In this document: piece after piece, positions 12,191 to 22,208 of the stretch
Position numbering within the stretch: the first letter of the stretch is position 1
Layout: the number at the start of each line of letters is the position of its first letter
Source of the DNA: Litsea cubeba
Taxonomy: Eukaryota > Streptophyta > Magnoliopsida > Laurales > Lauraceae
DNA: 64,000 nucleotides
Assembly: GCA_012931725.1 (NCBI GenBank)
Contig: CM022948.1
Span: 111,276,477 to 111,340,476 of the forward strand
Reading direction: 5' to 3'
Position numbers and translations under genes: made by a program
Notes under the pieces: generated by a model
What the model was told of the DNA's origin: nothing
Database searches by the model: none
What the model saw: the letters and a program-made list of their open reading frames with translations, nothing else

Positions 12191-12509
12191 TTTATCAATA
12201 ACTAATCGACTGGTTTGCATGGTTTTATAGTGTGAATCAAACATATTAAACCTAACTTATGGTCAGTAGACACCATGGCATAACTGAATACAACATTCTC
12301 CATTTATATTCTAAAAGTTGTTAGCACCATTCACATTCCAACATTCATTAAAGTCATCCAATACTTACAAAAGTAGCAAAACACAATAGATAAAAAGCTC
12401 AATTTGCAGTGTTCAAATCTACAATGTTTTTTTTCGATCCAGTTCACACCAAGCAATACATTAACATCGATTTTTTTCTCAAAAGACCAAACAGAATTCA
12501 ATAAAAACA

Positions 12510-13307
12510 GAGTGTTATAAGCGACCACATCTACAGTGCAACCCCTCTCAAGCATTTTGTCAAACACCCTCAAGGTGTCCTCCCCATTTTCAAACTCTTC
12601 GCCCCTGTCTCGAACTCCGACTTCACCTCCTCAAAGAACTCCTCCGCTTGCCCAACAAGACCATTTCGACACAGAACCGAAAGCAAATGATCGAGATCGT
12701 CGACGCACGCTTGGAGGCCGAATTCACCCATCTTCGAAAAAGCCCTAACGACATCCAGGGGCAACTTTGCACGGCAGTAAGATCTGAACATGACCCAGAA
12801 AATGTCCGGCCTAATCTCGACACCCCCATCTCTCATCTCCGATAGAAAGTCCCAAATCAAAGGGAATTCTCTGTAACTGCCCAAAATATCCACAAGGATG
12901 TGGTAGCTCTCTCTGTTGTGGAAGAAACCCGAAACTTTGGTGGCCCAGAGGAAGAATCGGTGGCTCGAGGCTGCGAGATTTCGGCAGCGTTTGAGGACTT
13001 GCTCGGCGGAGTTGGTGGATATCTTGGAGGAGAAGGGTTGGAGGGCGGATTCGATGTCGTGGTGGGGGCTGCGAAAATCGCTCAGGACTCTGCAAATTTC
13101 GTTCGCGTCTTCAGCTATCGGATTGGGGGTTCTGAGGCAATGGTTGAAAGAAAAGAGATTAAGTTGTGAAGAAAGCGTGATTCCAGGAAGAGAAGTAGAA
13201 ATAGGGTTTTGAGAGATTCGAGAGATGTGATGGTTTAGGTGGTGAAGGAGATGATGGGTTAGTATTCTGATTTGATGGCGGGAAAGGAGTAGTGTTCGAA
13301 CGGCCAT
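12510..13307 (-). pseudogene. Captured N-terminal fragment of a mitochondrial PPR protein gene
   Basis: The minus strand from ATG 13307 starts MAVRTLLLSRHQIRILTHHL, an Arg/His/Leu-rich presequence of mitochondrial type. P-class PPR helical repeats follow: NREYHILVDILGSYREF-like, RPDIFWVMFRSYCRAKLPLD, and DDLDHLLSVLCRNGLVGQAE. After GAKSLK the frame breaks at about 12572, where a piece seems to be missing. It resumes in another frame as EDTLRVFDKMLERGCTVDVV, reading AYNTL, and homology ends near 12510. Normal P-class proteins continue for several hundred residues. PPR proteins bind organellar RNA. This copy is truncated and frameshifted and lies inside a TIR element, so I read it as a captured dead fragment. 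An upstream in-frame ATG at 13388 adds 27 non-PPR residues. Confidence 0.75.
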
Positions 13308-13660
13308 TGCAGGGGAGAAACCAGGACTTCCCATTTTTAAATATTTATTTCCTTCCTGAAATGGATCGAGAGACCCTTCATTGAGCACGAGTTGCAGTCG
13401 ATGAACTCCTGCTGGGTTTACGCATATTGGTCCTTGAGCACGAGTTGCATCTTTCCTTCCTTCCTGAAAAATGCAGTCACGGGGCGATGTATAAGGGGTT
13501 TACGCATATTGGTCGATATCGACAACTATATTGTCGATATCGACAACATCGCTAATCGATAAAAAAAAAAAAAAAAAAAACCCACCTAAAGGACCCCTGC
13601 CGTCTCTAAACTCCTGCTGGGTCCTCTCCTTACTCATAGCTCACTATGGAGATTTTTCAT

Positions 13661-15954
13661 GTAGTTTTTTTTTTTTTTTTTTTTTTTTATGCCTGCCTTA
13701 TATTCCTTTTCTTTGCCCTCTATACGATCAAATAAGAGGGAGAGATCATGTCTACATTCCAAGGGGATATGATATGTTGTGTGTGGGCCCCAATCATGCG
13801 TGGACTTCTCGTTGGGCCCACCAGAACAAAACTCATGGCCTCATTCTTTCACGGGGAAGAGTTATCTAATCTTGCCTGGTTGTTTGTCAGAAAGATAAGC
13901 AGCAGTAAATATTCTCACATGTTTCATAGCAAGAAGTCACACTTCCAATAAAAGCTACAGATGGTGTTACATCAAATATAAAGTCGGTGAAAGGAAGAAA
14001 ACAAATGGAAATCAGTTACAAGTAGCTATCATGCACCCAACTTGGCCTGTCCACGCATTCAAAAGCCAGATGCATTTCACATTTCCTTTGAGAAAGAGCC
14101 ATATGCTCATTGCCCTTCCCATACTCCAAACCATCTTATTCAAAATTGAAGTACAAACATCAACCCATATTTGCAGATACTACAAAACAACTTCCATTAA
14201 TTCCGCAACCTGAACCCATTTTTCTCATCTAGGCAGAGTCTATTTGGTGGGGGCTCACCTGATCAAGAGATTTTTGGTAATTTTGAAAGAAAACAGTGTT
14301 ATCCGTGAGGTACGTCAATCAATAGAAGATCATCCATTTGATGGGACATACCCAAAACATTACTAATCATGGATAGTTCCTGCCCTCCAATCCAACAACT
14401 CTGAGAAACCAGTTCATGAGAAACGTGCCACAGTTCCTATTGAATGGCAATATTAGTCGTTTTCAATTTTCATGTATATGATGATAACAGGGGGAGGGGA
14501 ATGGAAGGTCATGATCGATCATGTTTCACATCCATGGTGTTTTGGCATGACGCAGACTTATGGTCTCAACAGTCATTTACATTCCTGGGGTTAGCTTTCT
14601 TTCATTTGAAAGCAAAAAAAAAAAAAAAAAAACAGTCAAAATTTTCTCCACAGCTATGGCCTATGCATCACAGAGTTCTTTACTTTTGCTAGCTATATTC
14701 TTAAAGTGGGCGAAAGTACTTTTTAAGTGTAAAATATTCCTAAACTTGTTGAGTGGGTCAGTGACTCTTTCTAGTTTTGTTTTGAAAATCATGTGTTATG
14801 TGAGATACAACTGGGTGATAAAATACTACTAATTGCTTAAGAGAAACATTGCCGTTTATGCAATTTGTCATATTATAACCATGGATATAGAGAGCCAAAT
14901 TGGACTGTCACAGAGTCCGGGGGTATCAACTGAAGACTTCTCTCATAGTGATCGTGAGTAGACCAATTATGGTTCGCCATGACGTGGACAGCTTCTGTAC
15001 GCGTGTATGATAGGGTAGGCTGCCCATGGCGACATAGTGGACTTTGATTGAACCACTCATGGTCACCGTGGGAAAATCCTTACATATAGAGGTATAAACA
15101 CACGTTCATCCATCTAGACACAACACAAGTGTTCCGATTTATAAGGAAGTTTTGATTGGACCATCAACTCAATCCTTGTCGATATAAATGGTGAATTAAA
15201 ATAAAGTGAGGTGAAGCATAAAATTAATAGAGAATAATAAGGAGTTATGATGATCTTTTTATTTTTAGTAGCTTTATAGGGATTTTTTTTTATTTTAGTG
15301 TAAAAATAATATTTTTTTATTATTTAGTGAAGAAAAAAGATTTTTTTTATATTTTTTTATATTTTTTTAAATTTATATATTTTTAATATGATAAGTGTTC
15401 TTTCCTTATCTTACATGGGACACGATTCACCATCAATCCAAACGCACAAAAAGTCAACTTGAAGTGTATTTTGTTAGATGAAATCTTATTTACTTTTGGT
15501 CAACCAACTTTGTGATTCATGTACCAGTGAATGTTACAAAGATCGAAGTGAAGGCAAAATCGGCATCAGCAATCAACGCCTGGGATTCATTTTCGTAAGT
15601 TAAGATTTTGAGAACCAAAATATGAACGGCTGGGATGATCCGCAAAATACGAGCCTGGAAGTAAAAGATGTGAGCGAATCTAGCGCTAGATCGGAAGGAA
15701 TCTCACAGACGCGAAAAAAGAGCATTTAATGTTACGTTACGCAACACGAAAAACCAGGTAATGGTATTATTACTTTTTAGCAGCAGCCTCTGACGACTGG
15801 CCCGGACTGGGGCCTGTTGCTTGTCCCGTCTTGTCGCAATCAGTAACGTACCTTTTTTGTCCCTTGTTGCATGTATTTATACCGGATACGACCGATACGT
15901 GTATTCTTCTTTCCAGTCCATTTCATTTTTCTCTTACAACGGCCTTTGATTTTT
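13661..15954. other. Intergenic between the two Pack-type elements
   Basis: No gene recognised. It holds a T tract (about 13666-13690), an A tract (14612-14631) and AT-rich DNA at 15180-15400. A moderately GC-rich stretch (15530-15910) shows no recognisable coding homology. Confidence 0.4.
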
Positions 15955-16036
15955 GAGGAATTTATCTGGTAGCCCCGGTACAGCCTTATACGTGCTACGA
16001 GGACCCCATTTCACGTTGGATATGAGAGGGGTCCTC

Positions 16037-16040
<4 letters not shown>

Positions 16041-16091
<51 letters not shown>
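16041..16091. repeat. T51 homopolymer
   Basis: Fifty-one uninterrupted T residues at the inner edge of the left terminal repeat of element B. The equivalent place at the other end has a mixed T tract. Confidence 0.9.
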
Positions 16092-16093
<2 letters not shown>

Positions 16094-16228
16094 CGTTTAG
16101 CAAATGGTCGATATCGACCATTTTACGGGAACCCAAAAGGAAAATGGGTTCTTCAGAGAGGAAGAAGATGGGAGGGGGGAAGAGGGAGAAGAGTGGTCGA
16201 TATTGACCATAAACTGTGTTATTTAATT

Positions 16229-16378
16229 GACGGTATTGACAACATAACTGAAACACAAAAAATACAGTTATTGTTAGTATCGACCACTTTTATTGTAGAT
16301 ATCGACAACATAACTGAAACACAAAAAATACAGTCATTGTCCTTATTGACCACTTTTATTGTCGATATCGACCACTTT
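16229..16378. repeat. 66-bp tandem repeat in element B
   Basis: Two tandem units, each with ATTGAC/ATCGACAACATAACTGAAACACAAAAAATACAGT, then [T/C]ATTG, then TATTGACCACTTTTATTG. Each unit carries degenerate half-copies of the GGTCGATATCGACC palindrome. Confidence 0.7.
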
Positions 16379-16439
16379 AAAACAAAAGCAAACAAAATGA
16401 TGATGGCACAAATCAGTGCTCGGGGAGGGGGGGTAGCAG

Positions 16440-17094
16440 TCATTGTCAGTATCGACCTTTTCAATATCCGCCCACTTCACCAAATACCAGTATCGACCTT
16501 TTCAATATCCGCCCACTTCACCAAATACTCCTTCTTCTTCTCCTCCTTCTCCTTATTCTTCTGTACCATCTCTCACTCCCAAGATCCCTTCTGCAATTCC
16601 ATACTCTCAACCTTCCTCAAAATCCCTCACCAGATCCTCAGCAACCCAATTCTTCCTCACCCACTCCCTCCCTCCATCTCTCTACTCCACCAGATATTCC
16701 TCCCTCTCCCCTTTCCCTCTCTTCTCCATCACCCTCTCCACCTCCCCATACTCATACAACGCCGCCTCCAGCTCCCTCACCACCCCCTCCAGCAACCTTC
16801 CTCCCAAATGTCATCGGATTCCCCTCCGGCGTCTCTGCAAGGACCTCCCTCGCCAGCGCCGTCCTCCCTTTTGCATACGCCACCTCCGAGTATGCCCCTC
16901 AGCTCCAACAGCCGCTTCACCGCTCCCAACCTCGCGTTACCCCGCCGCCATGTGCTGCGCTGTCAACCCGCCCTGTGAGTCCTTCCGGTCGATGTATGCG
17001 CCGGCTTCAGCCAGCACTTCGATGCAGGGCTCGAAGCCCAGGCCGGCGGCGAAAGGGAGGGCGGTGCGGCTGTCTTCGTCGATAGCATCCACAT
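16440..17094 (-). pseudogene. CAO: Captured, degraded fragment of chloroplast SRP43 (ankyrin plus chromodomains)
   Basis: cpSRP43 delivers light-harvesting proteins to the thylakoid. Read on the minus strand from 17094 the fragment gives DVDAIDEDSRTALPFAAGLG, then FEPCIEVLAEAGAYIDRKDS and GGLTAQHMAAG (ankyrin repeats). After a frame change come SEVAYAKGRTALAREVLAET and PEGNPMTFGR. After another come LLEGVVRELEAALYEYGEVE, RVMEKRGKGEREEYLVE, stop, RDGGREWVRKNWVAEDLVRD, FEEG, stop, EYGIAEGILG (chromodomain 2). EYLVKWADIE (chromodomain 3) ends the piece. At least three frames and several stops show it is dead. The N-terminal transit peptide, the first chromodomain and the C-terminus are absent. 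A 41-42 bp piece at its end is duplicated (16459-16529). The plus-strand open frame of 341 codons here is only the antisense of this fragment. Confidence 0.8.
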
Positions 17095-17370
17095 CGCTCG
17101 AATTAAATAGATGGCATTTTCTCCACCCTCCCTTCTCCTCCCTCCTCCTCCTCCTCCCCTCTTGAAAAACCTAATTTTTATTTGGGTTCCCGCAGAATGG
17201 TCGATATCGACCATAAAAGTGGTTGATATCAATCATTCGCTAAACGACAAAAAAGAAAAAAAAAAAAACGCACATGTAGAGCCTTATCCGTGTCCATGGT
17301 AAATACGACACCTACAAAGTGGTATAGCATCCTATGAGGCTCCATCAGGTAAATTCCACTTGATTTTTTC

Positions 17371-17534
17371 AACCTCTCAACATGAGTTTAACTCGCTCCT
17401 CATATTTGAACCTGTTAAGCGACCTCTTCTTATACATTGTGCGAGCTTCCCTTCTATTTGTATCGATCTTTTTTATTTATTTGCGGACTTCTTTTGCACT
17501 CATGTGAACTGTTTTTCCATGTATGTATAGACAC
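17371..17534. other. Spacer, nothing recognised
   Basis: Short AT-rich DNA between element B and the next TIR repeat. Confidence 0.3.
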
Positions 17535-17925
17535 TCTTTTACACTATATTTGGGAAGGGGGGAGGGGAGAGGAGGGGAGGAAAAATTTGAGGGAGAAGGA
17601 AATAAAGGGGAGGGGAGGGAAGGAAAAATTAATTTTATCTCCCCTTGTTTGGATAGTAAAAAAGTCGGGGAAATAAAAGTGAAAAAATAGTGTTTTGTTT
17701 GTTTGTGAGGTAGAGAGAAAATTACCAATTTATCCTTACTTTTGCTAAAAGATAAAAAAATCATCTTTCTTGTTGGGTAGAGGGCAGTTTAGTAAATTTA
17801 TAACAAATCCTCTCTTTCCCTCGTATTTTCTCCTCAGTTTTGATAGAAATTTTTTTGAGTGGGCCCACATGAATTTTCCCCCTGTTATCCCCTCCCCCAA
17901 TTTCCTTCCCCCAAACACACTAAGT
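17535..17925. repeat. MITE with purine-rich inverted ends (TTTGGGAAGGGG)
   Basis: The left end is TATATTTGGGAAGGGGGGAGG. The right end, read in reverse complement, is TAGTGTGTTTGGGGGAAGG followed by GGGGGAGGGGATAAC. The interior is AT-rich (GATAGTAAAAAAGTCGGGG) and non-coding. The [T/G]TTTGGG start is common for PIF/Harbinger-type MITEs; the family call is tentative. Confidence 0.5.
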
Positions 17926-18884
17926 TAAGACATTCCCCCCATTTGCCCCTCTAGTTTTTCCCCACACTCATTTTACACCCTTCCCGAGAGAGCGTTAAGT
18001 CTCAACTCTATCACTGAATTGAAAATAGAAATATAAATTTAAAATCGAAGTTGTATCACTAAACTCTATTGTTGCAACTTGCAAGTCCTCCGACCTAAGA
18101 GCTCTACGTACTTTACACAGGCATCTCCCAATGCTCAAATGAAGAGTAATTTTGCAGTTGCTATTTTTTTTTTCCAAAAATATGTTCTGAATTTATATTT
18201 AATTTTAAAAATCACATTGACCATTTAGGAATTGTAAAATCCATCCTTGAAAATGATCATTTTTAAAACCTCCTTGACTAAGTTTTTAATACAGCCTTGA
18301 TGTGAACAATTGACCTTATAGCAGTTTTATGCAGCTGGTTGGTACCAAGCAGTTGCAAGTAGGTTAACTACCTAGCTATACTATCACAAACATGGTCATG
18401 ATATCATGAAAATACTGTGTAATGTGGAAGCACCAATCTAAAATGGTAATCTTCACTGATATTATGCTACTTTCAAAGGAATCTTTACTAATGTTGCAAG
18501 AAAATACATTAACATTGTTTACAAAGGTACCTCTTTTGTTTGATCATTCAAAAATAACTAATTCTGTCAACATTTTTACAACAATAAACAAGAAATCATC
18601 TGATCTTGAACATATCCTAACATTTTTTTGACAATGATAAGCCTGGTGTTACGTGTAATGCTAATCTCAGTTATCCGAGTTAAGCTAAGTATTTGGTGTG
18701 AAAGATGGGGCATACTTTCCTAGTTTGTAGGAAAAGCTGATTTAGGGGTCTTTTAGAAATAACTTCAAATTTAGGTGTGATTCTCATATTTCTTTATGGG
18801 CTTATTTGTTATTTTGTTTGCATGATCATGATCAAAAGAGCACTTAAAAAGATAATTAAATAGGCGAAGCGTGAATGGTTGGCG

Positions 18885-19140
18885 TGTTTGGTAATTAACT
18901 AGTAAAGTTAAAGTGAAGTAAAGCCTTCATTATCCATAAAAGTAAAGATAAAGGGGTCATATTAAAAGTACATTCTTAAAAAAAAAAAAAATCAAGAGGC
19001 AACTTTCTTTTTTCATTAAATGACGAAAAAATATCACTTTTTTTATTAAAAAAAAGTAAAAAAAAATTCCTATCAAGCAAATAAAATAAAAGACCATCAT
19101 AACTCCCTATATTTTATTCTCTCATGATTTAATGCTTCAC
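18885..19140. repeat. MITE family M1, copy 3
   Basis: Begins GTTTGGTAATTAACTAGTAAAG and contains GTGAAGTAAAGCC and the A-tract order seen in the other copies (about 1265, 10680, 43855). The right end is indistinct. Confidence 0.45.
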
Positions 19141-19312
19141 CTCGTAACCTCAATTCACCAATCTTGATTTGTACATTGACTTTCCTATGGTTTCAAATAC
19201 TATAATGATAGTTGGATATTTATTTTTTATATTTTATGATTCAATCTTTCTGTAAAAAAAAAAAGGGGAGAGTTTTTTTTTTTTTTTTTTTGGGGGGGGG
19301 GGGGGGGCAGCT

Positions 19313-19640
19313 CTCATGAGCTCAAGTGTGTGGTGGGGCCCACATAGGGATGGGGGGATTTCAAGGACTCCTTGAGATCTTACTCTCTGCAAAAAAAATC
19401 AGCTCCAATCGTGATTTTTTTCATCTTCATATGGGCCCAAAAGTTTAATGGTCAATAGTTTATTTGGATCAATACATAGTCCATCCAACGGTCTAGTAAA
19501 TTTGGATCTGATCGAAAATTGATTAGACATGTACAATTTAAAGAGGTCATATATTTGGTCCATTTGGTATGACCACAGGTATTAGCTTATGAAATTCTAT
19601 CATAAACTTGAACTCTTAAAAGAGGCTTGCTTACGTGATT
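19313..19640. repeat. Repeat family M2, copy 1
   Basis: Shares with 45290-45612 the order GTGTGGTGGGG[C/T]CCACAT, GGGGATTT, A tract, TTTAATGGTCAA[T/C]AGTT, TGATC/CTAACCGAAA and CTTA[T/C]GAAATT[C/T]TATC. The ends are weak inverted repeats (CTCATGAGCTCAAGT against AAGAGTTCAAGT). Non-coding. A T/G homopolymer (about 19274-19307) adjoins the left end. Confidence 0.6.
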
Positions 19641-20029
19641 TTTTTACTCCCCTTGCAGAGTTTTTACTGCTTATGACCTGAATCATGAAGGGCGAACAGG
19701 GCGGTCACTGTCAGGGTTTTTTTATGAAAAATGATGGAAACCTCCGGGATTTTAGAAAAAAATCGTCACTAACGAAAAAATAGCGCGATCTATACGATGA
19801 GAAAATCTAGTATAATCTACAGCTGCTGACGAGATCCGCAGTGCCGATCACGTGACCTGCCAGGAATCTCAAAATTTTTCACTTTTCTATCATTACACTT
19901 GCCTTTTTATCCACACTACGCATTGCTTTCTATACCACCGACTCGCACTTAAAAGTTAAAACGTAATATAATCTACCGCGGCCCACTTGTTTTCCGCATT
20001 TTAAAGCGAGTATGGATTTTTTAATAATC

Positions 20030-21760
20030 TCGCTTAACCCATTAACTAGGTCCATATCCCACCCACCTAACCTTTTAATTGATTTTTAGAATCTCACTTG
20101 TAACTATATTAAGATAAACTCAGATATTTAGTATTGATTTCCATAACCCACCCAATCTATATCCATATAACTTATTTAAATGGGTTAAGTTAGGGTTGAC
20201 CTGGATATCTAAGCCGATTTAATTAATTTGATGCTTAATATTCTTATACTTCTAGCCCTTTTTCTTTATAACCACGGTCTATATATATAATAATATAGCC
20301 CAGACTTTTACAAGTTGGGTTCAGTTGAAATTTAAATTCTCAATTTCTTAAATCTGAGATCTTTTTGGACGGCTGAAATTTAGAAATTTTGTGAAAGAAA
20401 TATGATATTTCAAATACATGGGGACAAGTCATCACATCATATTTAAAAAAAAAAACATGCTAAATTCTAGTCAAAATGATAGAAAATAAACATGCTCTTA
20501 ACAAGAAATTTTGATATATAAAAAGGCCATGAATGATGTCAATTATGCCCCTTTAAAGCAATCAAACTTCAAACCTCCTTGTGTTGGAATTTAAAAAGGC
20601 CTGTGAGGCTTATAGGTGGACCATATTTATATAAAAATCTGAATGGTTAAAAATAAATGCCCTTTTTTGCATGTGTGCATGACAATATATGTGGCAAAAC
20701 TTCATTTTAACATGAGTTGAGCCCAACAACATATTAAATTATGTGAAGTTATCTTATTCAGTTTAATAAGAGATCAATCTCATAAAAACTGAGATTTTAT
20801 TATTTTATGTGAGTATAATTTATTAACAACTTATATAAGATGACGACATTCATTTTAATTATTTATATCTTTTTTTAGTCCCAATCCTCTTTGAAGTGTG
20901 AGACTTTCGTAATTTACAAATCATCATCAAAGCATTCTCCCAACTATGTTGGGGTATTTTACAAATAAATTATTCAAAAATCTCACCCAACCTGTTAACT
21001 TGATTTATCCCACCCACCTCTATTTGATTCTTATAATCGCACCCGCAACCCTACATATGTTTGCATATAACTACATATTATAAATCTACAAATATGCAAT
21101 GAAATGATCAATGAGTCAAGTTACTGTTGATTTCCATAGCTCACCTGCATATTTGATTCACAAGTTTAATAAGAGATCAATCTCATATAAGGCAAAATTT
21201 TATTATTTTATGTGAGTTTAATTTATTAACAACTTATATAAGATGAGGACATTCATTGTAATTGTTTATATCTTTTTCTCAGTCCTGATACTCTTTGAAG
21301 TGTGAAGCTTTCTTATATTTTCAAATAAGTTGTTCAAAATTCTCACCCAACCCATTAACTTGATTCGCAATCGGGAGTCACAAGGAGTTGTTGTGGATAG
21401 CAACTCCCACTCCTATAGCTCCCAATGCTGGTTTCCAATCACCTCTCCTGGCCGCTGGGCCAACTAAGCAAAGAAGAAAAAAAAAACTTGATTCACATCC
21501 CACGCACCTTTATATGATTCTTATAATGTCACACATAACTTTATAGATGGTCACACATAACTATATAATTAAGTTAAATACAGATATGCAGTGAAATGAA
21601 TGAGTCAAGTTAGTGTTGATTTCCATAACCCATCCGATCTATATCCATAAAGTCTGTTTAAATTGGTCAAATTATGATTGACTTGTATATCTAAGTCGAT
21701 TTTATTGATTTGATGCTTAATGTTTTATACTTAAGGCTTTTCTTTTTATAACCAAAGTTA
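20030..21760. repeat. Mosaic of locally duplicated blocks
   Basis: Several blocks occur twice or more in the same orientation. GTTGATTTCCATAACCCA-CC...ATCTATATCCATA occurs at about 20129-20260 and 21615-21745. AATAAGAGATCAATCTCATA...TATATAAGATGA[C/G]GACATTC occurs at about 20764-20915 and 21167-21310, with a partial third copy at about 22240. CTCACCCAAC[C/CC]..TTAACTTGATT occurs at about 20982 and 21343. The pattern suggests successive tandem or segmental duplication of one non-coding unit. The parent element is not recognised. Confidence 0.6.
21367..21485. mobile_element. 119-bp retroposon-like insertion with target duplication
   Basis: It splits a repeated block, which makes the empty site visible in the sister copy near 20998. 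It is flanked by exact 9-bp repeats ACTTGATTC (21358-21366 and 21486-21494) and ends in an A tract. The interior contains GTTGGCCCAGCGG and TGATTGGAAACCA on the minus strand, reminiscent of pol III boxes A and B. The A tail is on the plus strand, so the orientation is ambiguous. Confidence 0.6.
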
Positions 21761-21990
21761 ATGTACAATCATAAAACTTAAAAGAAAAGGGTTTGGCCCA
21801 GACTTCTACAGGTTGGGCTTGACTGAATTTTGAACTCTCAACATCTTAAATTTTGTAATAAATTTTGATAAAAAAAATATAGGACCATGAATGATACCAA
21901 TTATGCCCCTTCAAATTAGTCAAATCCTCTCATGTTGGGATTTAAAAAGGTTTGTGAGGCTTATATATGACCTTATTTTTTTCATGTGCT

Positions 21991-22024
<34 letters not shown>

Positions 22025-22208
22025 GGGGAGTATTCAAGTACATCCATCCCTCACAATTTTGATGAGGGACATTCCCCTTTTGGAAAGTGTCAAGTACAAA
22101 AAGGGGAGTCCTATGTTCTTGACACTCCCCTTTTTGTACTTGACACTTTCCAAAAGGGGAGTGTCCCTCATCAAAATGGTGAGAGATGGATGCACTTGAA
22201 TATTTCTC
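22025..22208. mobile_element. Foldback MITE with 85-bp arms inside a TA repeat
   Basis: The left arm (22025-22109) and right arm (22124-22208) are inverted repeats with about 7 mismatches in 85 bp, separated by a 14-bp loop. The element lies within (TA)n on both sides, consistent with insertion at TA. If transcribed, it would form a long hairpin. No protein is encoded; open frames through it merely reflect the palindrome. Confidence 0.75.

Larger units (their letters stand above)
11752..13660. mobile_element. Pack-type TIR element A carrying a PPR gene fragment
   Basis: The left end (11752-11820) and the reverse complement of the right end (13580-13660) align. Both show GAAAA[G/A]TC, then CATAGTGAGC[C/T]ATGAGTAAG, then CCCAG, then AGTTTAGAGACGG. 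Inside each end come a T/A tract (20 A at 13561-13580) and copies of GTTGTCGATATCGAC. Between the ends lies a broken PPR gene on the minus strand. The element has no transposase, so it is non-autonomous. The GGGAAAAGT-like ends and gene capture recall Pack-MULEs, but I could not fix a 9-bp target duplication because the flanks are T-rich. Element B at 15955-17370 has the same organisation. Confidence 0.65.
15955..17370. mobile_element. Pack-type TIR element B carrying a cpSRP43 gene fragment
   Basis: The left end reads GGAATTTATCTG (about 15959). The reverse complement of the right end reads GGAATTTACCTG, preceded by GAAAAAATC. The outer ~80 bp are diverged. Inside them both ends have a T tract (51 T at 16041-16091; T12CT6 on the other side), then TCGTTTAGC[A/G]AATG, GGTCGATATCGACC and a GGGAACCCAAA block. 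Compare element A: T tract, ATCGATTAGCGATG, then TCGATATCGACAA. The string AGGGGTCCT[C/T][A/T]AGG directly outside the T tract is shared by the left end of B and the right end of A. The cargo is a minus-strand cpSRP43 fragment. No transposase is present. Confidence 0.65.

Noticed and set aside
16229..16378. CRISPR-like array of short repeats
   Set aside because: Only two 66-bp tandem units in a plant TIR element; no repeat-spacer structure and no cas genes.
15953..16978. 341-codon plus-strand open frame
   Set aside because: It runs through the T51 tract and then the antisense of the captured cpSRP43 fragment. Composition is S/P/H-rich with no domain.
16443..17165. 240-codon Ser/Pro-rich plus-strand frame
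   Set aside because: Antisense shadow of the same cpSRP43 fragment.
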